A stretch of DNA of 15,936 nucleotides from Pleurocapsa sp. MO_226.B13 (GTDB lineage Bacteria > Cyanobacteriota > Cyanobacteriia > Cyanobacteriales > Xenococcaceae), in assembly GCA_030064795.1 (NCBI GenBank), contig JASJEI010000225.1, positions 1 to 15,936 of the forward strand. Direction: 5' to 3'. This document shows, piece after piece, positions 1-7,151 of this stretch (its first letter is position 1; each line of letters opens with the position of its first letter). The position numbers and the translations under genes were made by a program. The notes below the pieces were generated by a model that made no database searches, was not told where the DNA came from, and saw only the letters and a list, made by a program, of their open reading frames with translations.

Positions 1-38
1 TTCTACCAAAGACGGCTTTATTTCGTAAGCTCAAGAGT

Positions 39-440
39 TTAGAAGTCGATATTTTCTGCTTTTAGTGATGCTGGATCGTAATCGCGATAGAACTTAGCGA
101 AAAAGGGACTGGAGTTTTTTTCTTTATTTTGAGACTGTTTTTGCGTTCTTTCCTCCATAGTCATAACTTGCTTTCCTAGCTGTTTTAGTCCATGAGCAAA
201 TATTTGACCGTGACGTTTTTCGTCTTCTGCATGAATGGTTAGTTTTTCTGCAAGCCAGGTATCTCCTTCTGCGGATGCTCTTGCTGCTAGTTTGGTCAAA
301 AATGGTACTGCGCCAGATTCGGCTAACTGGAAACCCGCTAAGGTATTAGGGCGAGTTTGAGGATCGCGCAATCTATTTGCGAAGATATAAGCCGTTGCAC
401 CCGAACCAATGGTATTGAGAATAGTAGTAAATAAGCTCAT
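39..440 (-). pseudogene. Ferritin-like domain protein, C-terminally truncated
   Basis: The 133-residue product matches the first half of a ferritin-like (rubrerythrin/MiaE-type) four-helix bundle. A first metal-ligand glutamate lies at E41 in 'LAESGAVPF', and an ExxH pair E74/H77 lies in 'HAEDEKRHGQIF'. Ferritin-like diiron proteins need a second helix pair with another E and ExxH, and this is absent because a TAA stop follows the 'ENIDF' C-terminus. From memory, cyanobacterial relatives continue past this point into helices 3 and 4, so I read the gene as truncated and probably unable to form a complete diiron site. After the stop, a short in-frame stretch reads TLELTK and then meets another stop, as if decayed. 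The ATG at 440 is the only obvious start and has no clear Shine-Dalgarno. A lone functional half-bundle that dimerises cannot be excluded. Confidence 0.6.
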
Positions 441-693
441 GAAGATTTGAATAATTTGAATAGTTGTCTATTACTGATTAGTTTTATTTTATTCAATGCT
501 TCTTATTTAGGGCGAACTTCAAGATTTTCCATCGAAGCCGATTGGAGTCAAGAGATAGTCGAACTGCGATCGCAATCTTGACGCGAACTAACGTCAATCT
601 GAAAAACATTAAATATTAAATATATATCGACACTTTGAGGTTCTTACAGACAAGCTCGATCGATTCATAATCAGATCTTCGATTGCCTAAATA

Positions 694-1454
694 TTGTTTA
701 GAAAAACAAAAGATAGTCAAATAGCGATCGCCAAGGTTCTAATTGAAGAGATCGGACACTATTTAGATGCAGAGGCAAACCCAACCGATACACCAGGGGA
801 TGAAGGAGCAATTTTTGCTGCTGCGGTAACTGGAGAAATATTAACCGATCCAGAATTATCTGTTTTAAGATCCGAGAATGATAGTGCAACTGTAACTATT
901 GATGGGTTAAGTATCGCGATCGAACAACAGGATGGCGTTATCTATGTAGATGCTGATGCAACGGGGGAAAACAACGGTACATCCTGGGCAAATGCCTACA
1001 TCGACTTACAATCAGCTTTAGCCGTTGCTGGGGCTAGCGACCAAATTTGGGTAGAGGTCTTTTTGGACGTACAAATGCTGGTGCTACTCTCACAAATTTG
1101 ATTGTTCAGAATAACTTTGCTGCTAACAATGGTGGAGGTCTGTCTATAGAAGATGACAATAGCCCTACAATAATCAATGTTATTTTTAGAAATAATTCTG
1201 CTGCTAACAATGGTGGTGCTATTTATGCTGACAGAGGTAACAATATTGATGTAACTAGTAGTTTATTTGTCAGCAATCAAAGCTCAGGTGGAGGGGCGAT
1301 ACATCTTAATAACAATACACCTAATTTAAATATTTCAAATAGCACTTTCTACAATAATCAAGGAGGTGTTAGCGATGCAATTTTTGATGATAGTGGCGTA
1401 GGAAACTCAACAAATATTGTAAACAACGTTTTTTCTCGGATAAATCTATTATAG
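694..1454 (+). pseudogene. Remnant of a large secreted beta-helix protein, frameshifted and internally deleted
   Basis: Two consecutive reading frames describe one ancestral protein. The first (694-1101) has '[14 protein letters not shown]' and '[13 protein letters not shown]', a segment I associate with large cyanobacterial secreted calcium-binding proteins. It then runs into 'IYVDADATG' and '[15 protein letters not shown]', the usual opening of right-handed beta-helix (Pmp-like, DUF1565-type) domains. The coding sense moves to the +2 frame near 1047-1070 and continues to 1454 with '[17 protein letters not shown]', 'NNGGGLSI', 'NNGGAIYA' and 'SGGGAIHLNNN', which are Pmp-type GGAI repeats. 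At the junction the first coils of the helix ('IWV...' straight to 'GLFGRT...') are missing, so I infer an internal deletion that also shifted the frame. The 5' end is lost too: a TAA at 688-690 precedes the first frame and there is only a TTG start. No promoter or signal peptide is visible. Confidence 0.7.
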
Positions 1455-1504
1455 CGATCGCCCCTTTCCTTCCAAGTCCTGTGCTAAAGGAAAGGAGCGA
1501 TCGC
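1454..1504. repeat. Inverted repeat with HIP1 octamers at both ends
   Basis: The arms 1454-1471 (gcgatcgcccctttcctt) and 1487-1504 (aaggaaaggagcgatcgc) are complementary over 18 positions with one mismatch. They enclose a 15-base loop. Each arm begins or ends with the HIP1 octamer GCGATCGC. The structure sits directly after the end of the beta-helix remnant and could fold as a hairpin in RNA of either strand. There is no T-run right after either arm, so a classical terminator is not supported. A small palindromic repeat element is as likely. Confidence 0.65.
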
Positions 1505-1722
1505 AACCAGAGCCACGTAAAGTATTTGTAACATTTAATGCTTTTTACTTGCAGGCTATAAGGTTTTGCGGTCAACCAGGCTGGACTATGCCAGAACTGA
1601 AAATACCTGTATTAGATTTATTTGTTTTTTGTCGTTATAAATTGTATTATTTTTTTTTATTCAATATTTTTCTCCATATGGGCATTTATAGAACTAGAAC
1701 TTTAATTATCTAAAAAATACCG
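1505..1722. other. AT-rich intergenic stretch without a recognisable gene
   Basis: Between the HIP1 hairpin and the GIY-YIG gene the DNA is AT-rich, with a run of T near 1648-1659. I see no convincing open frame, tRNA or transposon end. It presumably contains the promoter of the downstream gene, but no -35/-10 pair stands out. Confidence 0.4.
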
Positions 1723-2082
1723 ATGTTGTTGTCAAAAACATCGATGCGAACTATTCTCATGAAAATGAAACGTAAAATTTCCCAACTAAGTAAGATAAAA
1801 CACCCCCAACAATTAAATCAAAAGGGAATATTTTTAGTGCGCTGTGTTCCTACTGGAGATACTTATATTGGTAGTACAAATAGAAGCTTTAGAATTCACT
1901 GGAAAGAATTTAGAAAGCAAATGAGAAACTTCCATAATCGAAGGATATCTCAACGGATTAGAAACTTATGGCAGGTATACGGAGATAAAGGTTTTGAGTT
2001 TGAAATCCTAGAAGTGACCGTACCAACACCAGAAAAAAAACATCGCTATATTAATTTGTATCGTCCTTCTCTGAATAATTAA
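1723..2082 (+). CDS. Small GIY-YIG nuclease-family protein
   Basis: The 119-residue product carries a single compact GIY-YIG fold. 'GIFLVRC' (residues 35-41) stands for the GIY strand and 'TYIGSTNRSF' (47-56) for the YIG strand. An R/H-bearing helix follows (R57, H59 in 'RIHW'), then 'VYGDKGFEFEILE' with the candidate catalytic glutamate E97, and a terminal 'YRPSLNN' that resembles the conserved asparagine end of the family. GIY-YIG proteins cut DNA using one metal ion. Small free-standing copies occur in many cyanobacteria with unknown roles, often as mobile-intron or phage-derived nucleases. The start is uncertain: ATG codons at 1723, 1744, 1759 and 1765 all lie before the domain, and none has a strong ribosome site. 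The protein is basic at its N-terminus. It stands alone between decayed and repetitive DNA, which fits a mobile origin (inference). Confidence 0.75.
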   Translation: MLLSKTSMRTILMKMKRKISQLSKIKHPQQLNQKGIFLVRCVPTGDTYIGSTNRSFRIHWKEFRKQMRNFHNRRISQRIRNLWQVYGDKGFEFEILEVTVPTPEKKHRYINLYRPSLNN

Positions 2083-2378
2083 CTTTGTAAAGTTCCACTT
2101 CTTGCTCCGTCTTGACGCTGAGGAAACCGTTGACTCGCAGGCAGTACGTGACCGAAAGTAAGGCGCATAGTTCGCCGCAACTAATCCTTTAGGGCTTTTC
2201 CTATAGCCGTACAAAGTTACGTTAGGACATATCATTTATTAGCTCGTAAGTAGCAAGTAGCAAGTAGCAAGTAGCAAGCAGTAATTTGAGAAAGTGTCCT
2301 AACCTAAATACGTAATGCTATATATGCCGAGTCATCAATAATTAAACTAAATCCTCTTGAACTGGAGGTCGAGTATTA
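2083..2378. other. Repeat-bearing intergenic region
   Basis: This stretch separates two convergent genes. Positions about 2100-2220 are richer in G+C than their surroundings and read openly on the minus strand (…LYGYRKSPKGLVAANYA…). I take this as a dispersed repeat and not a gene, because it has no domain and no ribosome site. An 8-base inverted pair, ttaggaca at 2222-2229 and tgtcctaa at 2295-2302, encloses the heptamer repeat described separately. Together these suggest a small non-autonomous element or the scar of one. Confidence 0.4.
2251..2278. repeat. Tandem heptanucleotide repeat, tagcaag x4
   Basis: Four perfect copies of the 7-base unit tagcaag lie end to end, with degenerate units on both flanks (tcgtaag before, cagtaat after). 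Short tandem heptamers are a familiar class in cyanobacterial genomes (STRR sequences) and vary in copy number between strains. No function can be read from the sequence. Confidence 0.85.
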
Positions 2379-3317
2379 CTATGTAAGAGTTATTTGTGAC
2401 TGACAAAACTGAATCTTTTGTTGGATCGTGCGAGCGCAGTTCTGGAATGCCAGCGTTTCTGGTTCATTAAGCTGAGTGGAAAGACGACGATGAATACCCT
2501 GCCGACCAATAACGCAAGGAACACTCAGGCAGCAGTTGTAAACATCGCAGTAACCATCAATTAAAACAGATACTGGTAGGGTATATCGCAAGTCTTCGAC
2601 AATACTGCGAACAATCAGTTCTACTGCTAGAGATACGGTGTAATTGGTATAGCCTTTGGTTTGGAAGATTGTCCATGCAGACTGCTTGGCATCCTCCACC
2701 ATCTGTTGGCGTAAAGGGTTAGCATCAATAAATTCACCACCACACATGGCAGAACTAAGTGCGGCAAACTGCCCGTCTCCGTGTTCCCCCAGTATATAGG
2801 CATTGATATCGGCAGGATGGATGCCGAGTTGATTTGCTAGAAGATCGCGAAACCGTGCCGAATCAATTAAAGTGCCAGTTCCAATTACTCGTTGCCAATT
2901 AGTCTGCAAGGAGTGTTGATTGGCAATTTGCCAAATCTGGTAAGTCAAGGCATCAACAGGGTTACTGACATTAATCAAGATAGCTTTAGGGCTATGTTTA
3001 ATCAGAGAAGGAATCAAAGACTGCATAATCTGAGTGTTACCCAAGAGGAGTTCATCGCGACTTGTCATCTCCTTAGTCATGGGAACACTAACAGCAATCA
3101 CAATAATGTCGGATTCGGCAGTATCTTCCATCTCTCCATCTCGAACCAGAAGCCGATGGGGAGTAAGTGCTACTGCTTGTTGAATATCGATGGCTTCAGC
3201 ATGGGCAATCTCCCGTGTACGATTATAGAGAACTAGTTCACTTGCCAAACCATCTTTGGCTAGTACAAAGCTGACAGTCGAACCTACTTTACCAATGCCA
3301 ATGACAGAGATTTTCAT
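2379..3317 (-). CDS. Lactate/malate dehydrogenase-family oxidoreductase, atypical cofactor and substrate loops
   Basis: The 312-residue protein has the LDH/MDH layout. A Rossmann glycine motif GIGKVG lies at 7-12 and 'INVSNPVDALTY' at 115-126. 'GTGTLIDSARFR' (146-157) carries the catalytic aspartate and substrate arginine, and 'LGEHGDGQF' (176-184) carries the catalytic histidine H179. Length is normal for the family, so an NAD(P)-dependent 2-hydroxyacid/2-ketoacid interconversion is likely. Two features are unusual. After the second beta strand the usual acidic residue is replaced by 'YNRTRE' (31-36), which resembles NADP-binding loops. The mobile loop 'VPMTKEMTSRDEL' has Thr/Met near where LDH has Gln and MDH has Arg, so the substrate cannot be assigned as lactate or malate. 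The start ATG at 3317 opens directly into the Rossmann strand. A same-strand cupin gene lies 71 bases upstream and may be cotranscribed. Confidence 0.85.
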   Translation of the reverse strand: MKISVIGIGKVGSTVSFVLAKDGLASELVLYNRTREIAHAEAIDIQQAVALTPHRLLVRDGEMEDTAESDIIVIAVSVPMTKEMTSRDELLLGNTQIMQSLIPSLIKHSPKAILINVSNPVDALTYQIWQIANQHSLQTNWQRVIGTGTLIDSARFRDLLANQLGIHPADINAYILGEHGDGQFAALSSAMCGGEFIDANPLRQQMVEDAKQSAWTIFQTKGYTNYTVSLAVELIVRSIVEDLRYTLPVSVLIDGYCDVYNCCLSVPCVIGRQGIHRRLSTQLNEPETLAFQNCARTIQQKIQFCQSQITLT

Positions 3318-3388
3318 GGACTAAAGTCGGCTATAACAATAGTTTTATTCTATCAACTCAGCTTGAATACTTCGATTTAATTAAATTA

Positions 3389-3715
3389 TTAAACCTTAGT
3401 TAGATCGCCATGAACGGCCAACCAGATACAGGGAGGATTAGATGATGTATATTCGACGCGATGCTTTTGATGGGCTGGTATAAGAAGATAATTTCCTGCT
3501 GTTAGCTTGATTTGCGAACCATCCTCATAAGCTAAAATAGCTTCTCCCTGTAACAGAATCACCCACTCATCTTTATCTTGATCGTACCATTCCCCTGGTG
3601 GTGTAGTCTGACCAGTAGAGACAATTCTTTCGATCAGAATATTTTCATTAGCAACTATCGATTCAAATAGCTCTTTGTTGGGTAGAGATGAAGGCAAATC
3701 GAAAATATTAGTCAT
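3389..3715 (-). CDS. Small single-domain cupin protein
   Basis: From the ATG at 3715 the product has 108 residues. A longer frame opening at 3820 adds 35 residues that look unrelated, so I use the internal ATG, which begins 'MTNIFDLPSS'. The cupin barrel is recognisable by 'TTPPGEWYDQDKDEWVILLQ' followed by GEA (motif 1) and 'AGNYLLIPAHQKHRVEYT' (motif 2). Motif 1 lacks the usual HxH metal ligands and has acidic and amide residues in 'YDQDKDEW', although the closing E and the histidines of motif 2 remain. From memory, a family of small cyanobacterial cupins shares this TPPGxWYDQ pattern. Its function is unknown to me, and metal binding, if any, would be non-standard. It lies 71 bases upstream of the dehydrogenase on the same strand and diverges from the gene at 3831. 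Confidence 0.8.
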   Translation of the reverse strand: MTNIFDLPSSLPNKELFESIVANENILIERIVSTGQTTPPGEWYDQDKDEWVILLQGEAILAYEDGSQIKLTAGNYLLIPAHQKHRVEYTSSNPPCIWLAVHGDLTKV

Positions 3716-3830
3716 GGAATCTCTGTTTTTGCGATCGTTCTCGATCTTGAAGCCTGAAAAACAAGTTACAAGAAGTTTATTGATTAAGATAATAGTGAGC
3801 GATCGATAGTAATTAAACAACTCTCAATTT

Positions 3831-4196
3831 ATGGCAGATTTAAGCGGTGCATGGCGAGGAACATATTGGCAAGGAAAGCAGCCAGTTCGCTTTGAAATGA
3901 CTTTGATTTTAGAAGGTAATACTCTTTTAGGCAGGATTTTAGACGATAACTATTTAGGAGAAGCATCCTTAGTGGGAGAAGTTAGCGGAGGCACTATTAG
4001 CTTTACCAAAACCTATTTTATATCTTCAAGACATTCAGTTTACTACATGGGTAAGATATCTGAAGAAGGAAATAAGATGCAAGGACGGTGGAGAATTAGC
4101 TCTTTTTTTGGAAGATGGGAAGCACTGCGGGATGATGAAAATTTGAATCTGGGCAAAATAATTCGCAAGAAAGATAAAGTTTCTATATCTATCTAA
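3831..4196 (+). CDS. Unrecognised 121-residue beta-rich protein
   Basis: I cannot assign this protein to a named family. It starts 'MADLSGAWRGTYWQGKQP' and alternates short hydrophobic strands with turns ('GNTLLGRILDDN', 'LGEASLVGEVSGGTISFTK', 'GNKMQGRWRISSFFGRW'). This suggests a small beta-barrel or beta-sandwich, loosely like lipocalin or avidin-type barrels, with a basic tail 'KIIRKKDKVSIS'. There is no signal peptide or membrane segment, so it should be cytosolic. The codon pattern and continuous frame support a real gene. The ATG at 3831 follows a divergent intergenic region shared with the cupin gene. The stop is 29 bases before the dioxygenase-like gene on the same strand, so the two are probably cotranscribed. 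Confidence 0.7.
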   Translation: MADLSGAWRGTYWQGKQPVRFEMTLILEGNTLLGRILDDNYLGEASLVGEVSGGTISFTKTYFISSRHSVYYMGKISEEGNKMQGRWRISSFFGRWEALRDDENLNLGKIIRKKDKVSISI

Positions 4197-4225
4197 ATCG
4201 CGCAACTTTTAATAGCAAAATAAAT

Positions 4226-4576
4226 ATGAAATTCCAAGATATTAATTTGATTGAAAAGTATCATGCTCACGTTTACTTCGATGAGTCTACAGTCGATCTT
4301 GCCCAATTATTGTGCGAGGAAGCAGGAAATCGTTTCAATGTAACGGTAGGTAGGATGCACCGTAGACCTATTGGGCCACATCCAAGTTGGAGTTGTCAGC
4401 TAGCCTTTGACCGCAGCAATCATACAGAGTTGCTGACCTGGCTGGCTCTAAATAGAAATGGTTTGACAATTTTGATTCATCCTCTATCTGGTAATGACTT
4501 AAAAGACCATACCGCTTATGCTTCGTGGATGGGCGAATCCCAGGAGTTAAATCTAGATGTATTTACAAGAAGCTAG
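4226..4576 (+). CDS. DOPA 4,5-dioxygenase-family protein
   Basis: The 116-residue protein shows the full set of motifs of the small bacterial/fungal DOPA-4,5-dioxygenase family. These are 'YHAHVYFDE' (residues 12-20, H13 and H15), 'VGRMHRRPIGPHPSWSCQ' (H45, H52), 'ILIHPLSG' (H85) and 'LKDHTAYASWMG' (H95). Several of these histidines are expected to hold the iron and the substrate. The enzyme class opens the catechol ring of L-DOPA or related catechols; in plants and fungi the analogous step leads to betalains. The natural substrate in cyanobacteria is not evident here, and no pigment genes are nearby. The length is normal, there is no signal peptide, and the gene follows the unrecognised beta-rich gene by 29 bases. 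Confidence 0.85.
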   Translation: MKFQDINLIEKYHAHVYFDESTVDLAQLLCEEAGNRFNVTVGRMHRRPIGPHPSWSCQLAFDRSNHTELLTWLALNRNGLTILIHPLSGNDLKDHTAYASWMGESQELNLDVFTRS

Positions 4577-4640
4577 GTCTAATGCGATCGCGATAAGAAT
4601 CCTTGGACTGGGATACAGCCCTCATGGAGATGGTGTCAGA

Positions 4641-4659
4641 CTTCAGGCTTGTCCTGAAG
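4641..4659. terminator. Candidate bidirectional terminator hairpin
   Basis: A perfect 7-base stem (cttcagg 4641-4647 with cctgaag 4653-4659) has a 5-base loop. It lies in the gap between two convergent genes, the dioxygenase-like gene (plus) and the Tab2-family gene (minus). The position suits transcription termination from both sides. No strong T-run follows, so it may instead be a simple stem-loop. Confidence 0.4.
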
Positions 4660-4700
4660 CTACTGTCTGTAAAGTGAGTACCACCTCAGCAGCTTGACAG

Positions 4701-5564
4701 CTATTGAGAATCCCTCGATAAATCGAGGGAGGATGTCAATAACCAAAAAGCCGTGTAAGTCATGCCCGAATCATCGGGTTGAATCAAGATAAAATGTAAT
4801 CCTTTAGCTGCTTGTTTTTTTTGTTCGTAACTTCTGGCAATTTCCGCAGCCCGTTCTGATTCAAAAGTATTAAATACCCAGCGATCTACTAAACCCGTTT
4901 CTAAAATAAAGCCTCCAGATTTACCGATTTCTGTGGGAATATAGTTAAGATAGGCGGGGTTTTGTTGCTCGATCCAGGTGGCAAGTTGCATCGATTTTCT
5001 ACCACCATAAACTACTATGCCAGGAATGGGAGTATTGGAGGCAATTCCTAAGTTAATCGGATAAAAAGCTTCTGGTAGACGACAAATAGGAATCGGGCGA
5101 TCGCGAAATAAATCAACAAGTTGTCCTGCATTGATGTTAGCGATCTGCCACTTGTCTCCCCAAAGATCTTCAGGTAGTGGTTGGGGTACGGGTTTCTCTA
5201 GTTTTAGGGGATCGTAGTTAGGATATTTCTCTTTATATCGTTGAGTTAAGACTTTTTTGATCGTAGGAGTGTTTCTGGTAGCTTCGACTTCAATACCTAA
5301 TTTTTCCGCAGCAGCAGTGATTAAACCCAATGTTTGAGGACGAAATACCTGAATTTTGTCTGGTAATTTATCTCCAGCAATTTGCTTTATTTGTTGGACT
5401 AACCATTGAGCGTTTGCTTGTTCGCTATGGCATTGAACGCTATAAACTTTATAAGATATTTTCTCTGGGGTAGAATTGAAGCGATCGCATACTACTAATT
5501 CCCATTGTTTTGGTTCGCCTGGTTGAGAGGGAAGATAATAAAAATCAGCTTGCCAAATACTCAT
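4701..5564 (-). CDS. Tab2/Atab2-family RNA-binding protein
   Basis: The 287-residue product is recognisable along its whole length as the Tab2/Atab2 (DUF1092) family. It opens 'MSIWQADFYYLPSQP', has the central 'LPEDLWGDKWQ' and 'RPIPICRLPEAFYPINLG', then 'IPGIVVYGGRKSMQLATW' and 'GFILETGLVDRWVFNTF'. It ends with 'GLHFILIQPDDSGMTYTAFW' (about 255-274). In Chlamydomonas and Arabidopsis, Tab2/Atab2 binds psaB and related mRNAs and supports photosystem I and II translation; the cyanobacterial role is inferred from homology. Length is normal. The ATG at 5564 lies 13 bases after the menE stop, so the two genes form one transcript. The last codons (SLDLSRDS) are built from an 8-base palindrome that may act as the transcript's 3' hairpin. 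Confidence 0.88.
   Translation of the reverse strand: MSIWQADFYYLPSQPGEPKQWELVVCDRFNSTPEKISYKVYSVQCHSEQANAQWLVQQIKQIAGDKLPDKIQVFRPQTLGLITAAAEKLGIEVEATRNTPTIKKVLTQRYKEKYPNYDPLKLEKPVPQPLPEDLWGDKWQIANINAGQLVDLFRDRPIPICRLPEAFYPINLGIASNTPIPGIVVYGGRKSMQLATWIEQQNPAYLNYIPTEIGKSGGFILETGLVDRWVFNTFESERAAEIARSYEQKKQAAKGLHFILIQPDDSGMTYTAFWLLTSSLDLSRDSQ
4711..4730 (-). terminator. Hairpin overlapping the 3' end of the Tab2-family gene
   Basis: tccctcga (4711-4718) and tcgaggga (4723-4730) form a perfect 8-base stem with a 4-base loop. The structure lies inside the last coding codons of the Tab2-family gene, about 8 bases before its stop. It could stabilise or end the menE-tab2 transcript, but no T-run follows on the minus strand. 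Confidence 0.4.
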
Positions 5565-5577
5565 AATATTTACTTAC

Positions 5578-7020
5578 CTATTGTTTTAGAAGTGATTCGC
5601 GAATCGTCCCTACTGCGATCGCTTTTATTTGTTGATAGTTAATTTTACCGCGATTATTGCGAGGCAAACTATCTACCTCAATCCAGTTTTTTGGTTGTTT
5701 GTATTTAGCTAGCTGTAACTTAATTTTCTCTTTAACCAAATTTAAATTAAAGTCCGATTCTAAAGGTACGTATACCGCCGTTACTGCTTGTCCCCAATGG
5801 CGATCACTTATCCCCACTACACAAACATCTCGGACTAAGTTAGTGGCTAAAATCACTGCTTCTACTTCTGTGGGAAAGACATTTTCTCCCCCAGTAATAA
5901 TCTTTTGGCTATTTCTACCAATTAAATATAAGTACCCCTCATCATCAACATAACCTAAATCGTCGGTAATAAAGCTATGAGATTTTGAAAAAACCTGGGG
6001 ATAGTATCCCAAACAGAGAGAATTACAACTAATATTAATTAGACCAATATTATTATTTTTATCTCGATGATTTTCTGATTTAATTACGATTTTGGCATGA
6101 GGTAAAACCCTTCCGCTACTATCATTACCAGCTAAAAAATCTTGAGGTTTTAGGGTGACAATTTGCGATGCAGTTTCTGTCATACCATAGGTGGGTGCGA
6201 GGGGAAGCCGATATTTTATCGCTCGTTCTAAAAGCGATCGCGATGCTGGTGCGCCACCTAGTAATATTGTTTTGAATTTTGCTAGCCAGTCAGGTATTGA
6301 TTCGATTAATTGCTGTAGTTGAGTAGGTACTAAAGAAATAAAATAGTCTTGTTTATTGAATATAATCTGTTGATTTTTAACTATGTTATAGGAACAGATA
6401 ATTAAATTTCCCTGAGTTATAAAAGAACGCATAAATTGCATCAAACCACTAACATGATATAAGGGTAAGGTGCAAAAGGAATTAATCTCTTGGCAATCAA
6501 AATAATTTTGAAAACCTATTACCGATGCACTCAAGGTTGACCAAGTATGCATGGCAAATTTAATTTTTCCCGAACTTCCCCCAGTGGGAATCATGATTAA
6601 AGCTTGAGGAAAGTCTGCTTTTTGTTTAATAGCTCGTGGATCTATATTTTGTTTAGTAATTAACTTCTTAGTTTCTGACTCGCCAAATAGTAAATCGGGT
6701 TGTACTAATTTTAATACTTGCTGCCATTCTTGTTGTTGCCAGTTAGGATCGCCCAGAAATAGATCCGCCTCTGTAATTACTCCTGCTAAAAACCCAGCCA
6801 AGAATTTTATTGGCTCGGATTCTACGATGATTATTTTATGTTTCCCAGAAGTACTATTTCTTGAAGATGATATTTGTTTTAATCTAGCCTTGGTTAACTG
6901 AAATAGATTTTTAGAACTGTCTTTTTTATTGATTGAATTATTTACTAGGTTTTCTCGATAATGCCACAGCCAGCTTTTCCTACTGCATGATTCTAAGTCA
7001 GATAACAAATCTAATCTCAT
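5578..7020 (-). CDS. menE: 2-succinylbenzoate--CoA ligase (MenE)
   Basis: This is an adenylate-forming enzyme of 480 residues. Motif A3 is 'IPTGGSSGKIKFAMHTW' (144-160) and A5 is 'PTYGMTETAS' (276-285). A7 is 'DLGYVDDEGYLYLIGR' (354-369), A8 is 'ITGGENVFPTEVEAV' (375-389), and the C-terminal catalytic lysine is in 'PRNNRGKINY' (K459). 'LPLYHVSGLMQFMRSF' (185-200) is characteristic of MenE. The enzyme activates o-succinylbenzoate to its CoA ester in phylloquinone (vitamin K1) synthesis, which supplies the photosystem I secondary acceptor. MenC, often adjacent in cyanobacteria, is not next to it here. The N-terminal region before residue 135 is poorly conserved, as usual for cyanobacterial MenE. 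The ATG at 7020 is the first in frame. The Tab2-family gene follows 13 bases downstream. Confidence 0.92.
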   Translation of the reverse strand: MRLDLLSDLESCSRKSWLWHYRENLVNNSINKKDSSKNLFQLTKARLKQISSSRNSTSGKHKIIIVESEPIKFLAGFLAGVITEADLFLGDPNWQQQEWQQVLKLVQPDLLFGESETKKLITKQNIDPRAIKQKADFPQALIMIPTGGSSGKIKFAMHTWSTLSASVIGFQNYFDCQEINSFCTLPLYHVSGLMQFMRSFITQGNLIICSYNIVKNQQIIFNKQDYFISLVPTQLQQLIESIPDWLAKFKTILLGGAPASRSLLERAIKYRLPLAPTYGMTETASQIVTLKPQDFLAGNDSSGRVLPHAKIVIKSENHRDKNNNIGLINISCNSLCLGYYPQVFSKSHSFITDDLGYVDDEGYLYLIGRNSQKIITGGENVFPTEVEAVILATNLVRDVCVVGISDRHWGQAVTAVYVPLESDFNLNLVKEKIKLQLAKYKQPKNWIEVDSLPRNNRGKINYQQIKAIAVGTIRESLLKQ

Positions 7021-7151
7021 TTAATAGCTCGTATTTCTCTCTCTGCAATCTATTAATACCATTTCTCCTTTGGCTAGTTCTATCAAGCTTTCTAGCCAAG
7101 TCAGAGCGCGATCGCTTTTTAACGAAATCCTCAACACGTTTCATGGTAAGG

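Noticed and set aside
2008..2235. Minus-strand open frame of 75 codons over the GIY-YIG gene end and the repeat block
   Set aside because: It overlaps a better-supported gene, has no domain or ribosome site, and most of it lies in what looks like a dispersed repeat.
3716..3820. N-terminal extension of the cupin frame
   Set aside because: The extra 35 residues do not look like cupin sequence and would occupy the divergent promoter region; the ATG at 3715 gives the expected domain start.
7021..7145. A short minus-strand frame (about 37 codons from a GTG) ending with TAA immediately before the menE ATG
   Set aside because: It contains plausible words such as 'LTWLESLIELAKGEMVLID', but it has no ATG, no ribosome site and no family I recognise. 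It could be a leader peptide or an old 5' part of the operon; the evidence is too thin to list.
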